NCBI GenBank assembly: GCA_017446685.1
Contig: JAFSQI010000035.1
Location: 1-64,000 of the forward strand
Source of the DNA: Butyrivibrio sp.
GTDB lineage: Bacteria; Bacillota; Clostridia; Lachnospirales; Lachnospiraceae
Length of the DNA: 64,000 bases
Direction: 5' to 3'
Shown here piece by piece: positions 26,161 to 35,557 of the stretch. Below the pieces are notes generated by a model. It made no database searches, had not been told where the DNA came from, and was given only the letters and a program-made list of their open reading frames with translations. A program made the position numbers and the translations under genes. Positions within the stretch are counted from its first letter, which is position 1, and every line of letters starts with the position of its first letter.

Positions 26161-27945
26161 TCAGGCACCTGTCTGAAGTTTAACCAGATCAGCATAATAA
26201 CCGCCCTTTTTAATAAGCTCTTCATGCGTTCCACGCTCTGTTATCTCACCATGCTGCATGATAAGAATCTGGTCGGCGTCCTTCGTAGTAGAAATACGCT
26301 GTGCAATTATTATCTTAGTGCAGTTGAAATCAAGATGTCTAAGGCTATCCTGAATTTCTTTTTCCGTCTCCAAATCGACAGCCGATGTAGTGTCATCCAA
26401 AATCAGGATTGAAGGTCTTACCGCAAGAGCTCTCGCAAGTGATATTCTCTGCTTCTGTCCTCCTGAGAGTCCTACACCTCTTTCTCCAACGATTGTCTCG
26501 TATCCTTCAGGCATCTTGGCAATAAAGTCAGATGCAGCGGAATACTTCGCAAAACGCACAACCTCTTCCTTACTGATATTGCTGTCACCATAAGCGATAT
26601 TTCCATCAATTGTATCAGAATAAAGAAGTACATCCTGTGTAGCAAGACCGATATTCTTTCGAAGCTGGGAAAGCTTAAGCTTATTGACATTTACTCCGTC
26701 CACCAGAACCTCTCCCTCGGTAGGTTCATAGAATCTGGGTATCAGGTGAATCAGGGATGTCTTTCCACATCCTGTTTCTCCCATAATTGCAATGGTCTGA
26801 CCAGGCTTAGCCGTAAAAGAAATATGTTCCAGAACAGGAAGCTTAGCATCCGCATACTGGAATGATACATCCTTAAACTCAACCAGCCCTTCAAAGCGCT
26901 CCGGCTTGTCAATGGCATCAGGTGAATCAACAATTGAAGGTTCAGAATAATATATTTCCATAACCTTAGCTGATGCAGCAGAAAATCTCTGAAACTCATT
27001 CATGACATTTCCAAGCTGTCTCATAGGATTCGCTATAGCCCAGATAAGCCCTGAAAAAGATACATACTCTCCCATTGAAAGCTTTCCGCCAATAAGGAAA
27101 AGACCTCCTACAAGCAAAAGAACAACAGCAAGAAGATTTGCAAGCGTTTCAACAAAAGGATAGAATTTTAGCCATACCTTAGCTGTCTTTTTGTTCGTAT
27201 CCTTATAGTCGCTGTTACAGTAATCAAATTTTTCTATTTCATAATCTTCTCTTGCAAATGCCTTTACTACTCTGTTTCCGGCTATGTTTTCCTGTGCTAC
27301 GGTATTCATATTTGCAAGCTTTTCTCGCAGCTGCGCGTGCATTGGTGCAACCAGAAGCTTGAAAACATAGATAATAAAGAAAATGAGCGGTGCAACTATC
27401 AAAAGGCTGAAAGCCAACTGCCAGTCCATAACGATGAAATATATAGCAGTTGCAGTAACAAGAGAAAATGCCTCCATAACCATTCTGATTACCCAGGCAA
27501 CCATATGTCTTACAGCATCCAAATCGCCGGTAACTCTTGTCATAAGGTCACCTGTGCGGTATTTACTGTAAAAATTCATATCCTGTCTTTGAATTTTGTC
27601 ATAAAGGAAATTTCTGACCTTGAAAAGAACAGACTGCGAAACCTTCTCATATGCCATACAGTCAAAATACACAATAAGACACCTGAAAACTGTAAGTCCC
27701 ACCATAAGAATGATCAATTCAAGGAATCGATCAGGATGCTCTGTCAAATTTTCTTTGGCATGCTCTCCTGTAAGAAATGTATCCACGATTTTTCCAGAAA
27801 AAAAAGGCACTGTAAGCTGCAACATATTGTAAACAACTGTGCCTAACATCGCAAATACATACAACACCCTGTACCCTTCCATATTATCCCAAAGCCATTG
27901 AAGCCTTGTCCTAGGGTACTTCCAACCTCGTTCGTAACTCTTCAT
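26161..27945 (-). CDS. ABC exporter half-transporter, degenerate-site half
   Basis: 594 residues from ATG 27945, chosen because GGGG lies at proper spacing and the upstream ATG at 27975 has no ribosome binding site. A six-helix membrane domain is followed by an ATPase with normal Walker A (GETGCGKT) and signature LSGGQ. The catalytic Glu after Walker B is Asp (ILDDTTS), and the switch His is Gln (IIAQRIS). These changes mark the non-hydrolysing site of a heterodimeric exporter. Its LSGGQ completes the active site of its partner. Confidence 0.93.
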   Translation of the reverse strand: MKSYERGWKYPRTRLQWLWDNMEGYRVLYVFAMLGTVVYNMLQLTVPFFSGKIVDTFLTGEHAKENLTEHPDRFLELIILMVGLTVFRCLIVYFDCMAYEKVSQSVLFKVRNFLYDKIQRQDMNFYSKYRTGDLMTRVTGDLDAVRHMVAWVIRMVMEAFSLVTATAIYFIVMDWQLAFSLLIVAPLIFFIIYVFKLLVAPMHAQLREKLANMNTVAQENIAGNRVVKAFAREDYEIEKFDYCNSDYKDTNKKTAKVWLKFYPFVETLANLLAVVLLLVGGLFLIGGKLSMGEYVSFSGLIWAIANPMRQLGNVMNEFQRFSAASAKVMEIYYSEPSIVDSPDAIDKPERFEGLVEFKDVSFQYADAKLPVLEHISFTAKPGQTIAIMGETGCGKTSLIHLIPRFYEPTEGEVLVDGVNVNKLKLSQLRKNIGLATQDVLLYSDTIDGNIAYGDSNISKEEVVRFAKYSAASDFIAKMPEGYETIVGERGVGLSGGQKQRISLARALAVRPSILILDDTTSAVDLETEKEIQDSLRHLDFNCTKIIIAQRISTTKDADQILIMQHGEITERGTHEELIKKGGYYADLVKLQTGA

Positions 27946-28090
27946 AACATTCACCCCATAAAGTATATTTATCATATAAAAACCACTTTGTTTGATTCTA
28001 TAACGCGCTGAATCATTCTACAATATGATTTCTTGCCATTTCTTAACTATTTTCTATCATTTTTTGTCATTAAAGGAAAATTTATATTTC

Positions 28091-28120
28091 TTGACAACTG
28101 CTGCGTAATATGTATATAAT
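28091..28120 (+). promoter_or_regulatory. tRNA-Thr promoter
   Basis: TTGACA at 28091-28096, an 18-bp spacer and TATAAT at 28115-28120. The start would be near 28127, about 38 nt before the mature tRNA. The rest of 27976-28374, outside the tRNA and the terminator at 28284-28322, shows no gene. Confidence 0.75.
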
Positions 28121-28164
28121 TATTTTTGTGACTTGGTTTAGTCATGTAGATTCATATAGAATTA

Positions 28165-28237
28165 GCTGTTGTAGCACAGTCGGTAGTGCGTCGCATTGGT
28201 AGTGCGGAGGTCACGAGTTCGATTCTCGTCAGCAGCT
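28165..28237 (+). tRNA. tRNA-Thr (anticodon GGT)
   Basis: A 73-nt cloverleaf. The acceptor GCTGTTG pairs with CAGCAGC through one wobble pair; the D arm is GCAC/GTGC. The anticodon stem is TCGCA/TGCGG with loop TTGGTAG (anticodon GGT), and the T arm is ACGAG-TTCGATT-CTCGT. CCA is not encoded and the discriminator base is T. A T-run follows immediately. It reads ACC and ACT codons. It stands alone, with no other tRNA nearby. Confidence 0.95.
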
Positions 28238-28283
28238 TTTTTTATGCTCAAAATTGTGATTACTCAAAGAACACTTTAATATG

Positions 28284-28322
28284 AAAAAAGGTGCCACACC
28301 AACAAAGTGCGGCACCTTTTTT
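28284..28322. terminator. Bidirectional terminator after tRNA-Thr and the DUF4364 gene
   Basis: AAAAAAGGTGCC (28284-28295) pairs with GGCACCTTTTTT (28311-28322), with an inner CAC/GTG extension. It serves the converging tRNA and DUF4364 transcripts. Confidence 0.88.
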
Positions 28323-28374
28323 ACATATTATAGTGTGTTGACACGATGATTTTTGATCAAATTACGCTGAATGA

Positions 28375-28923
28375 TTATTCAGTCATAAGTTGTCCCATAA
28401 GATACTGGTAAACTTCCTGATTTTTAAGCCTCCAGTTATTACAGATATTTTGAGCAATTTCCTCTGTCGGAACAGCGAAGCGAAGATCCACAAGATTAAC
28501 TCCTTTTTCTCTGGCTATTAATGTTGCAGTATACTCACTTTCTCCGGTTTTCTGATAGTCAGCCAGAATTGAAGCTTCGTTTCTAAGCTTCATGCTGTTA
28601 GCTTTTAAGTACTCATCAATCTGTTGCTTTATCTCAGGATTGATTCTGTTTCCAAAGAAATTCAGAGTCTCATCACCCTGCTCCGTGAGTTCAAGATATG
28701 TCCTGTTTCCCATGGTTTTTTCAATGACAAGTTCTGAAGAAGCAAGCTCACTGAACACTTCCTGGAGTGTCATAAAAGTCGTATATTCTTTTTCCAAAAT
28801 AAAATCATAAATCTGAGATTTACTAAGAGGCACATCACATCTCTTTAACATATACAGAATTATCATTTTATATAATGTAAGATACTTTGAACTCAACTCA
28901 CTCGCCTCCATCCGTTTAAACAT
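28375..28923 (-). CDS. DUF4364 family protein
   Basis: 182 residues. The N-terminal ~90 residues look like a winged helix (YKMIILYMLKRCDVPLSKSQ, then a SELASSELVIEK helix and the TYLELTEQG wing). The C-terminal part is a conserved alpha-beta region (LRFAVPTEEIAQNICNNW) of the DUF4364 family, found mainly in Clostridia. Function is unknown; the fold suggests DNA binding or a regulatory role. It lies 33 bp downstream of the malic enzyme gene on the same strand, so the two may be co-transcribed. No clear ribosome binding site supports the start at 28923. Confidence 0.85.
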   Translation of the reverse strand: MFKRMEASELSSKYLTLYKMIILYMLKRCDVPLSKSQIYDFILEKEYTTFMTLQEVFSELASSELVIEKTMGNRTYLELTEQGDETLNFFGNRINPEIKQQIDEYLKANSMKLRNEASILADYQKTGESEYTATLIAREKGVNLVDLRFAVPTEEIAQNICNNWRLKNQEVYQYLMGQLMTE

Positions 28924-28956
28924 ATAAATCTTTTTTACTCAGCGTGAAACAAACAC

Positions 28957-30111
28957 TCATTCACCCATGCAGCTTTTAACTGCTGCTGATACCACATCAG
29001 CAACTCTAGGATCAAAAGCAGCCGGAAGAATATTTACATCACTTAACTCTTCATCCGGAACAAGTCCCGCAAGAGCATTCGCAGCTGCAAGTTTCATTTC
29101 TTCTGTTATCTGTTTTGCACCACATTCAAGCGCTCCACGGAAAATTCCCGGGAAAACAAGAACATTATTTACCTGATTCGGGAAGTCGCTCCTTCCGGTT
29201 CCAATAACGCGAACTCCTGCCTCTTTGGCAAGGTCAGGCATAATCTCAGGAACAGGATTGGCCATTGCAAACATGATTGCATCATGATTCATTTCCTGAG
29301 CCATTTCTTTTGTCACAATGCCGGGAGCAGATACTCCGACAAATATATCGGCACCTTTAAGTGCATCGGCAAGAGTACCTGTCTTCTGTTCAGGATTTGT
29401 TACATCCATCATCTTTTCCTGCATCCAGTTAAGATCATTGGAAGACTTGCTCAAGATTCCGGACTTATCGCACATTGTAACATTCTTAAAGCCATAGCGA
29501 AGAAGTAGCTTTGTGATGGCAATTCCGGCACTTCCGGCACCATTTACAACTACCTTGCAGCTAACTTTATCTTTTCCAACAACCTTAAGACCATTGATTA
29601 TACCTGCAAGAACTACGATAGCTGTACCATGCTGGTCATCATGGAACACCGGTATATCCAACTTTTCCTTGAGCCTTTCTTCTATTTCGAAACATCTGGG
29701 TGCAGATATATCTTCCAGATTTATTCCACCAAATCCCGGTGCAAGATAAGTAACAGCTTTTATAATTTCCTCGGTATCCTGAGTGTCAAGACATATCGGA
29801 ACTGCATTAACTCCGCCAAACTCTTTGAAAAGAACTGCCTTTCCTTCCATAACAGGCATTGCAGCATAGGGACCGATATTGCCAAGTCCAAGCACAGCAC
29901 TTCCATCAGAAACAACTGCTATAGTATTAGACTTAATCGTGTACTTATATGCCAGGCTCTTGTCATTCGCAATAAGTTTGCAAGGTTCCGCAACTCCGGG
30001 AGTATAAGCAATTGCAAGATCTTCCTTTGAATTCACTAAAGCCTTTGATTTAATTTCAAGTTTTCCCTGCCACTCTTCATGCATTTTCAGGGCTTTTTCA
30101 GCATTTGTCAT
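28957..30111 (-). CDS. NAD(P)-dependent malic enzyme
   Basis: 384 residues, the short bacterial type. Landmarks include the N-terminal AYTPGVAEPC, the catalytic lysine segment AVLFKEFGG, metal-binding NLEDISAPRCFEIE and DDQHGTA, and the Rossmann motif VVNGAGSAGIA. It oxidatively decarboxylates malate to pyruvate, linking C4 acids to pyruvate and NAD(P)H supply. AAGGAGA precedes ATG 30111. The start is 17 nt after the stop of the DUF5722 gene, so they may share a transcript, although the functions seem unrelated. NAD versus NADP preference cannot be read from sequence here. Confidence 0.95.
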   Translation of the reverse strand: MTNAEKALKMHEEWQGKLEIKSKALVNSKEDLAIAYTPGVAEPCKLIANDKSLAYKYTIKSNTIAVVSDGSAVLGLGNIGPYAAMPVMEGKAVLFKEFGGVNAVPICLDTQDTEEIIKAVTYLAPGFGGINLEDISAPRCFEIEERLKEKLDIPVFHDDQHGTAIVVLAGIINGLKVVGKDKVSCKVVVNGAGSAGIAITKLLLRYGFKNVTMCDKSGILSKSSNDLNWMQEKMMDVTNPEQKTGTLADALKGADIFVGVSAPGIVTKEMAQEMNHDAIMFAMANPVPEIMPDLAKEAGVRVIGTGRSDFPNQVNNVLVFPGIFRGALECGAKQITEEMKLAAANALAGLVPDEELSDVNILPAAFDPRVADVVSAAVKSCMGE

Positions 30112-30128
30112 TGATCTGTCTCCTTTAT

Positions 30129-31931
30129 CTAAAACGTTGTTCCAACTATATCATACGCAAATGATATTACTTCATTTCGCCTGTCTGTATCAATATATTT
30201 AAATACATTATAAATATATTTATGTTTTCCGCCATGTGACTGAAGTCCGAGCGCCAGTCCCAAAGCTGCAATTTCATCCGGAGCATCGGTCTGCCTTGAA
30301 AACATCAAAGCATCAATATATCCGTTTTTCTCCATCTTGGTATAAGCGTAAGCAAATGCCGCAGCCTGGAGTGTCTCCCCGGATGTGGAAGAATAACCTA
30401 TTTCGCTTAATATTATAGACCTTACATTGCCGGATGTATCAAGCATTTCTTCCCTTTGCATGTAATCAGTAAGAACCTCCAGATTATCCATTGAAATAAC
30501 CGGAGTAGTCACACTGTGCGTAGTATATTTCGAACTCTTCCAAAACGCAGTATTTCCGTTTGGATAAGAATATGGATGCGCAGCAAGTCCCCAATCTATA
30601 TTTCCGTATTCATTAATTGAAGTTGCCAGAATATCAAGGAAATCCTTGGCATCATAGTCTCCTGTTTTTTCACTATTAAGAGTCCATCTCTGATCAATAG
30701 AAAAATAGACCTTTGCAGCAGAATTCTGGCTCTTTATCGCATTGTAAAAAACTCTGAATGCTCTGGTAAATGCAGTGGTATAAGTGCCTACATCACAATA
30801 TGTCATATAATTGTATTCACGTCTTGCATTAACCTCATTGGCAATTATCCACATACTGACATTGCCATGTCCCGAGCCTGAATATCTTCCTGCCAAAAAA
30901 CTGCCAAGTGCAGCACAGGCATTCACTCCGCTTTCAGTTGCTGCATTAAACATGTAGTAAGGCGCAGTAGAACCTTTTCTTGCATCCGGATGCGTAAGAT
31001 CAGGGTAAGTTGACGGGCTTGCATCATTCAAAACTATTGCAGCTACATCAATCCCCATCTTATTAAGGCGCTTAAATAAATCATCATAATTTTCTATTGC
31101 ACTTTGCTTAAAATGATAAGTTACGCCGCCATACGTATAAGATATTCCACCTGATGTTGCAAGAATATGTGAAAGCGGAATATTATAAGCACAATAACTC
31201 ACATTAAGGTCAGGAAGCTCACCGATTCTAAGCGGATCAGGAAGAATTCCTTTTATCGAAGTATGTGTCATTCCACCATAGCTGTAGCCTGCACACGCCT
31301 CAGGATTGGTAATGTATTTGGGATGACTTATTGAAACATATTTATCTTCAAGCTTAACAGCCACTGTAAACTTTGAAAAAAGCTTTGAAGTAGCTTCTCC
31401 CTTATTAAGATTAACCGTAAATGACGTATCCGTATTTTTGTATATCTTTGCCATAGGCTCAGAATCCTCAGCTATAGAGTCTTCAAATGTTGCCTCCGTA
31501 AAAAGATAATAATACTTGTCATCACTTTGAGGAATGCCCTCAGATGTAACATCTATCTGCACTTTAGAAGAATTCACTATCTTACAGCTGTTTATTGTTA
31601 CAAAAGTATCTCTGTTCTCATCTGTAAGTTCTATTGTATCTGCCCTTTGAGAAAGTGACTTTGAAACAGTCTTTCCGGCTGAAACAATAGCATCAATCAC
31701 CTCGGCACTCATATACTCGGAAATGTGGTCCTGCTCAGGCAAAGATGCCTCAAAAATAGCTATATCCTGCTCTTCTTCCTGTTTAACAGGTTGCATACCA
31801 AAAATAACATATATTAATATTCCGATTACAAAAATAATAGCGCCGGCAGCAACAACGCCGCTTAGTATAACCAGCCTTTTGTTATTCCTTGCTTTTTTAC
31901 CGGAATGCATTCTCTTTTTTTTCTTTTCCAT
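30129..31931 (-). CDS. Membrane-anchored DUF5722 protein, putative glycoside hydrolase
   Basis: 600 residues. A basic N-terminus (KKKRMHSGKKARNNKR) and one membrane helix (about 23-45) are followed by a beta-rich domain (about 85-215) and a large C-terminal DUF5722 domain (about 240-600). That domain looks like a clan-A type TIM barrel: IANEVN near residue 364 fits the acid/base Glu after strand 4, and ILSEIGYS near 508 fits the nucleophile after strand 7. Activity is unknown. It should sit on the outer face of the membrane. AGGGG precedes the start. Confidence 0.75.
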   Translation of the reverse strand: MEKKKKRMHSGKKARNNKRLVILSGVVAAGAIIFVIGILIYVIFGMQPVKQEEEQDIAIFEASLPEQDHISEYMSAEVIDAIVSAGKTVSKSLSQRADTIELTDENRDTFVTINSCKIVNSSKVQIDVTSEGIPQSDDKYYYLFTEATFEDSIAEDSEPMAKIYKNTDTSFTVNLNKGEATSKLFSKFTVAVKLEDKYVSISHPKYITNPEACAGYSYGGMTHTSIKGILPDPLRIGELPDLNVSYCAYNIPLSHILATSGGISYTYGGVTYHFKQSAIENYDDLFKRLNKMGIDVAAIVLNDASPSTYPDLTHPDARKGSTAPYYMFNAATESGVNACAALGSFLAGRYSGSGHGNVSMWIIANEVNARREYNYMTYCDVGTYTTAFTRAFRVFYNAIKSQNSAAKVYFSIDQRWTLNSEKTGDYDAKDFLDILATSINEYGNIDWGLAAHPYSYPNGNTAFWKSSKYTTHSVTTPVISMDNLEVLTDYMQREEMLDTSGNVRSIILSEIGYSSTSGETLQAAAFAYAYTKMEKNGYIDALMFSRQTDAPDEIAALGLALGLQSHGGKHKYIYNVFKYIDTDRRNEVISFAYDIVGTTF

Positions 31932-31956
31932 TTACCCCTCAGATTAAAATACCTGT

Positions 31957-33291
31957 TTATTCTTTGTTCTTATCTAACCCCTTAATTTTCTTCATGTGCT
32001 CTTTAATTCTGACCTCATATCCGTTTCCTGAAGGTCTGTAGAATTCTTTTCCGTTTAATTCATATGGCAGATACTGCTGCTCAACATAATTATTCGGATA
32101 ATCATGAGCGTATTTGTACCCGATTCCATGCCCAAGCTTTGCGGCAGATTTGTAATGTGCATCCTGTAAATGAGGTGGAATAGGCAAATTACCTGTCTTT
32201 CTAACCGTCTCAAGTGCTTCATCAATTGCGCAGATTGAAGCGTTACTCTTTGGAGCTGTTGCTATATAGCTTGCAGCCTGTGCAAGTGTTATCCGCGCCT
32301 CCGGCATTCCAAGTCTCTCAACTGCAAGGGAAGCTGAAACCGCCATTTGAAGCGCCATAGGATCTGCATTTCCGACATCCTCAGAAGCACAGACCATCAT
32401 TCGTCGAACAATAAATTTCGGATCCTCACCCGCATTTAGCATTCTCGCAAGATAGTATACCGCCGCATCAGGATCAGAACCTCTCATACTCTTGATAAAT
32501 GCAGATATCGTATCATAATGGTTGTCACCATCTTTGTCATATCTTGCTACTTTCTTTTGTATGCACTCTTCTGCAACCTCTTTTGTAATATGGATAAGTC
32601 CGTCATCACTTCTGTTTGTCGTCAAAATGCCAAGCTCTATGGCATTGAGCGCGTGGCGGGCATCGCCATCTGCAAGGTCAGCCAGAAAATCTGCAGCGTC
32701 CGGCTCAAGCACAGCCCTGTACGCTCCCATTCCTCTTTCCTTGTCAGTAACTGCGCGATTCAAAAGAACCTTAATATCCTCGGCTGTAAGCGGTTTAAGC
32801 TCAAAAATCACTGATCTGGAAATAAGAGCCCCGTTCACCTCAAAATAAGGATTTTCAGTTGTAGCACCTATGAGGACAACCGTTCCATCCTCGACAAAAG
32901 GCAATAAATAATCCTGCTGCCCCTTATTAAACCTATGTATCTCGTCAATAAAAAGAATAGTCTTTTTGCCGTACATTCCAAGATTATCCTTGGCTTTCTG
33001 TACGACCTCTTCCATATCCTTCTTACCGGAAATAGTGGCATTAATCTGAGTAAATTCAGCCTTTGTTGTACCTGCGATAACCTTTGCAAGTGTAGTCTTA
33101 CCCGTTCCGGGCGGTCCGTAAAAGATAATAGAACTTAGTTTATCTGCTGTAATAGCACGATAAAGAAGCTTGTCACGGGCAATAATATGCTGCTGTCCCA
33201 CAACCTCATCGAGAGTTCTGGGACGCATTCTTGCGGCAAGCGGTGATTCCTTATCTTTATTGTTTTCTCTCATATATTCAAATAAGTCCAT
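31957..33291 (-). CDS. rarA: Replication-associated recombination protein A (RarA/MgsA)
   Basis: 444 residues. An AAA+ clamp-loader-like ATPase has Walker A GPPGTGKTT (about 60-68), Walker B FIDEIHRFNKGQQD and sensor GATTENP, then the RarA C-terminal tetramerisation region (LGHGIGYKYAHDYPNNYVEQ). It acts at stalled forks and interacts with single-strand binding protein. Length is normal. No strong ribosome binding site is seen before ATG 33291. Confidence 0.96.
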   Translation of the reverse strand: MDLFEYMRENNKDKESPLAARMRPRTLDEVVGQQHIIARDKLLYRAITADKLSSIIFYGPPGTGKTTLAKVIAGTTKAEFTQINATISGKKDMEEVVQKAKDNLGMYGKKTILFIDEIHRFNKGQQDYLLPFVEDGTVVLIGATTENPYFEVNGALISRSVIFELKPLTAEDIKVLLNRAVTDKERGMGAYRAVLEPDAADFLADLADGDARHALNAIELGILTTNRSDDGLIHITKEVAEECIQKKVARYDKDGDNHYDTISAFIKSMRGSDPDAAVYYLARMLNAGEDPKFIVRRMMVCASEDVGNADPMALQMAVSASLAVERLGMPEARITLAQAASYIATAPKSNASICAIDEALETVRKTGNLPIPPHLQDAHYKSAAKLGHGIGYKYAHDYPNNYVEQQYLPYELNGKEFYRPSGNGYEVRIKEHMKKIKGLDKNKE

Positions 33292-33348
33292 AGTATTTTT
33301 AGTTTACTATTTTTGGCCATAAAATGGAAGTGTTCCTTCTATCATCCT

Positions 33349-34263
33349 TTAAATCTCCCTGAATAAATCCTTTGTTTTTAAATTCAGCATATTAAGCACA
33401 CGCTTTTTATCAAGACTCCACAGCGGTTCAACCAGCAGTTTTCTTGGCCCGTCTCCCTGCATCCTGTGAACCACAGTTTTTTCCGGTAAAAGAGCTATGC
33501 ACTCCGCCACAAGATCCGTATATTCCTCCATGCTCATAATATGAAATTCATTTTTGTCATCACTGCTGTTTCTTTGACTTTCCATATATTGAGAGTACAT
33601 TACTGTTCCCTTTAATATCTGAAGATTCTGAATCTTTATTCCGTCAAGCACAGGATAAAGATTCGCCAGATACCTTACCGTCTCAAGCATATCATCCCTG
33701 CTCTCCCCCGGAAGTCCCAAAATCACATGCACTATGACCGTAACACCGATTTCTTTTAATCTCTTATACGCATCTTCAAAGACCTTCAGTTCATATCCCC
33801 TGTTCACTGCAACCGCAGTTTTTTCATGGATAGTCTGAAGTCCCAGCTCTATCCATACCGGCTTATATTTTTGAAGCTCTTTTAACATATCTATGATTTC
33901 TTTTCCAAGACAATCAGGCCTTGTTCCGATAGAAACCGCAACTATATCATTGCGAAGCGCTGCCGCCTTATAAAGTTCCAATAACCTTTTGGGATCTCCG
34001 TAAGTATTGGTAAAAGACTGAAAATATGCAATATACTTCTTAGCATTTGTTTTAGACGATATAAGTTTTTTGGCCTCATCTATCTGTTTATCCGCAGAAA
34101 AAGAGGATGCAAACTCCCCTGAACCGCCCTCAGAACAGAAAGTGCATCCACCGGTTCCAACCGTCCCGTCTCTATTAGGGCAGGAGCACCCTGAACTTAG
34201 CGATAATCTGTATACTTTTTCTCCATATATTTTTTTAAGATAAGAAGATAATCTTTGTGGCAT
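33349..34263 (-). CDS. Radical SAM protein of the YhcC/TIGR01212 family
   Basis: 304 residues. The N-terminus has the cysteine pattern CSCPNRDGTVGTGGCTFC that binds the 4Fe-4S cluster and is typical of the YhcC family. GLQTIHEKTAVAVNRGY and HVILGLPGE are radical-SAM barrel landmarks. The reaction is not firmly established to my knowledge. GGAG precedes ATG 34263. It is divergent from the GH5 gene. Confidence 0.9.
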   Translation of the reverse strand: MPQRLSSYLKKIYGEKVYRLSLSSGCSCPNRDGTVGTGGCTFCSEGGSGEFASSFSADKQIDEAKKLISSKTNAKKYIAYFQSFTNTYGDPKRLLELYKAAALRNDIVAVSIGTRPDCLGKEIIDMLKELQKYKPVWIELGLQTIHEKTAVAVNRGYELKVFEDAYKRLKEIGVTVIVHVILGLPGESRDDMLETVRYLANLYPVLDGIKIQNLQILKGTVMYSQYMESQRNSSDDKNEFHIMSMEEYTDLVAECIALLPEKTVVHRMQGDGPRKLLVEPLWSLDKKRVLNMLNLKTKDLFREI

Positions 34264-34332
34264 AATTCTCCATTTAAAATGCTATAATATGAATGTTAAT
34301 GTCGTTTTTTTCTAGTATAAAAAGGTCAAATT

Positions 34333-35505
34333 ATGAAAAAGTATAAACACCTTCTAATTGCTGTAGCATGTATTATTTTAACTGTCTGTATAATGTCTGT
34401 CGACATATTTATTATAAAAGGATTCAATAATATAAAAAAACAAATAACGCTGTCCTACACTGCTAAGGCGCAAAGCTCAAACGATTTTGCAGAATCTGAA
34501 AATCCAGATCCGGATTCATTTACCGCCACAGCTTTTATTAATAGCATGTCGGTTGGGTGGAATCTTGGCAATTCTCTTGATTCACACTATGGCGCCCCTA
34601 CAGGTGATGCTAATCTTAGTCAGGAAACAATCTGGGGAAATCCAAAAGTTTCTGAAGAGCTTATAGATTATGTAAATTCCCTTGGATTTAATACTATCCG
34701 TATCCCCGTTTCATGGTACTATCACAGCTACAGAGATAGTTCGGGACATCTTTTTGTAAATGACCAGTGGCTTCAAAGAGTAAAAGAAGTTGTAGATTAC
34801 TGCTACGCAAACGATATGTATGTGATTTTAAACTCACACCATGACGGAGATTTATTTCATACAGGAGTAAGCGAAGAAGAGTTTCAATTGGTTTCGGATA
34901 ATCTTACTGATTTGTGGACACAGCTTGCTATATATTTTAACGACTATGATGATCACCTTATCTTTGAAGCCTATAATGAAGTAGATAACTACGAAAAATA
35001 CTGGTCCTTCGGGTCAAAAGCCGCCAAACAGTTAAATGAATTAAATCAGCTTTTTGTAGACACTGTACGCAGTACCGGAGGCAATAATGCCAAGCGAATT
35101 CTCATGATTCCTACACTACTGGATAACTCAGGAAAAGAATTTCTGTCTGCCTTTTCTCTTCCTAACGACACAATATCAGACAGATTGCTTGTCACAGTTC
35201 ATTATTACCCGGAATACTACGATGAAACCATTGAAGAAAGACTTTCATCGCTCGAAAGCTTTTCAAAGTATATCGGCGCACCGGTAGTAATAGGCGAATG
35301 GGGCACAAAAAGTAATTATGAGCCTATCTCTTTTCGCTCTATTCATGCCTCAAATTATGTGGCAAGATGCAGTTCTCACGGAATTAAATGTATATACTGG
35401 GACAATGGAAGCGACTATGCAATAATAAACAGAAAAAATCTCTCCTGCAATCAGGAAATGATTTCCGCAATAATGAATCCTCAAAGTTACACGACAGGTG
35501 GATAA
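34333..35505 (+). CDS. GH5 endoglucanase, signal-anchored or secreted
   Basis: 390 residues. An N-terminal hydrophobic segment (about 7-30) is followed by a short linker and a GH5 catalytic domain starting MSVGWNLGNSLDS. RIPVSW, the histidine pair in NSHHDG, acid/base Glu in YNEVDN (about 217) and nucleophile Glu in VIGEWGT (about 323) are all present. The sequence resembles subfamily 4-type cellulases/xyloglucanases; the exact beta-glucan is uncertain. There is no carbohydrate-binding module. A weak AAGG site precedes ATG 34333. It shares a bidirectional terminator with the amylase gene. Confidence 0.93.
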   Translation: MKKYKHLLIAVACIILTVCIMSVDIFIIKGFNNIKKQITLSYTAKAQSSNDFAESENPDPDSFTATAFINSMSVGWNLGNSLDSHYGAPTGDANLSQETIWGNPKVSEELIDYVNSLGFNTIRIPVSWYYHSYRDSSGHLFVNDQWLQRVKEVVDYCYANDMYVILNSHHDGDLFHTGVSEEEFQLVSDNLTDLWTQLAIYFNDYDDHLIFEAYNEVDNYEKYWSFGSKAAKQLNELNQLFVDTVRSTGGNNAKRILMIPTLLDNSGKEFLSAFSLPNDTISDRLLVTVHYYPEYYDETIEERLSSLESFSKYIGAPVVIGEWGTKSNYEPISFRSIHASNYVARCSSHGIKCIYWDNGSDYAIINRKNLSCNQEMISAIMNPQSYTTGG

Positions 35506-35512
35506 AAAAAAA

Positions 35513-35546
35513 GACATTCTCCTTATCTTTAGATTTAGAGAATGTC
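35513..35546. terminator. Bidirectional terminator between GH5 and amylase genes
   Basis: GACATTCTC (35513-35521) pairs exactly with GAGAATGTC (35538-35546), flanked by an A-run on the left and CTTTTTATTTTTTATT on the right. Confidence 0.88.
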
Positions 35547-35557
35547 CTTTTTATTTT

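Noticed and set aside
25207..27846. Long plus-strand frames opposite the two ABC exporter genes
   Set aside because: Shadows of conserved ATPase and membrane-domain coding; low-complexity translations.
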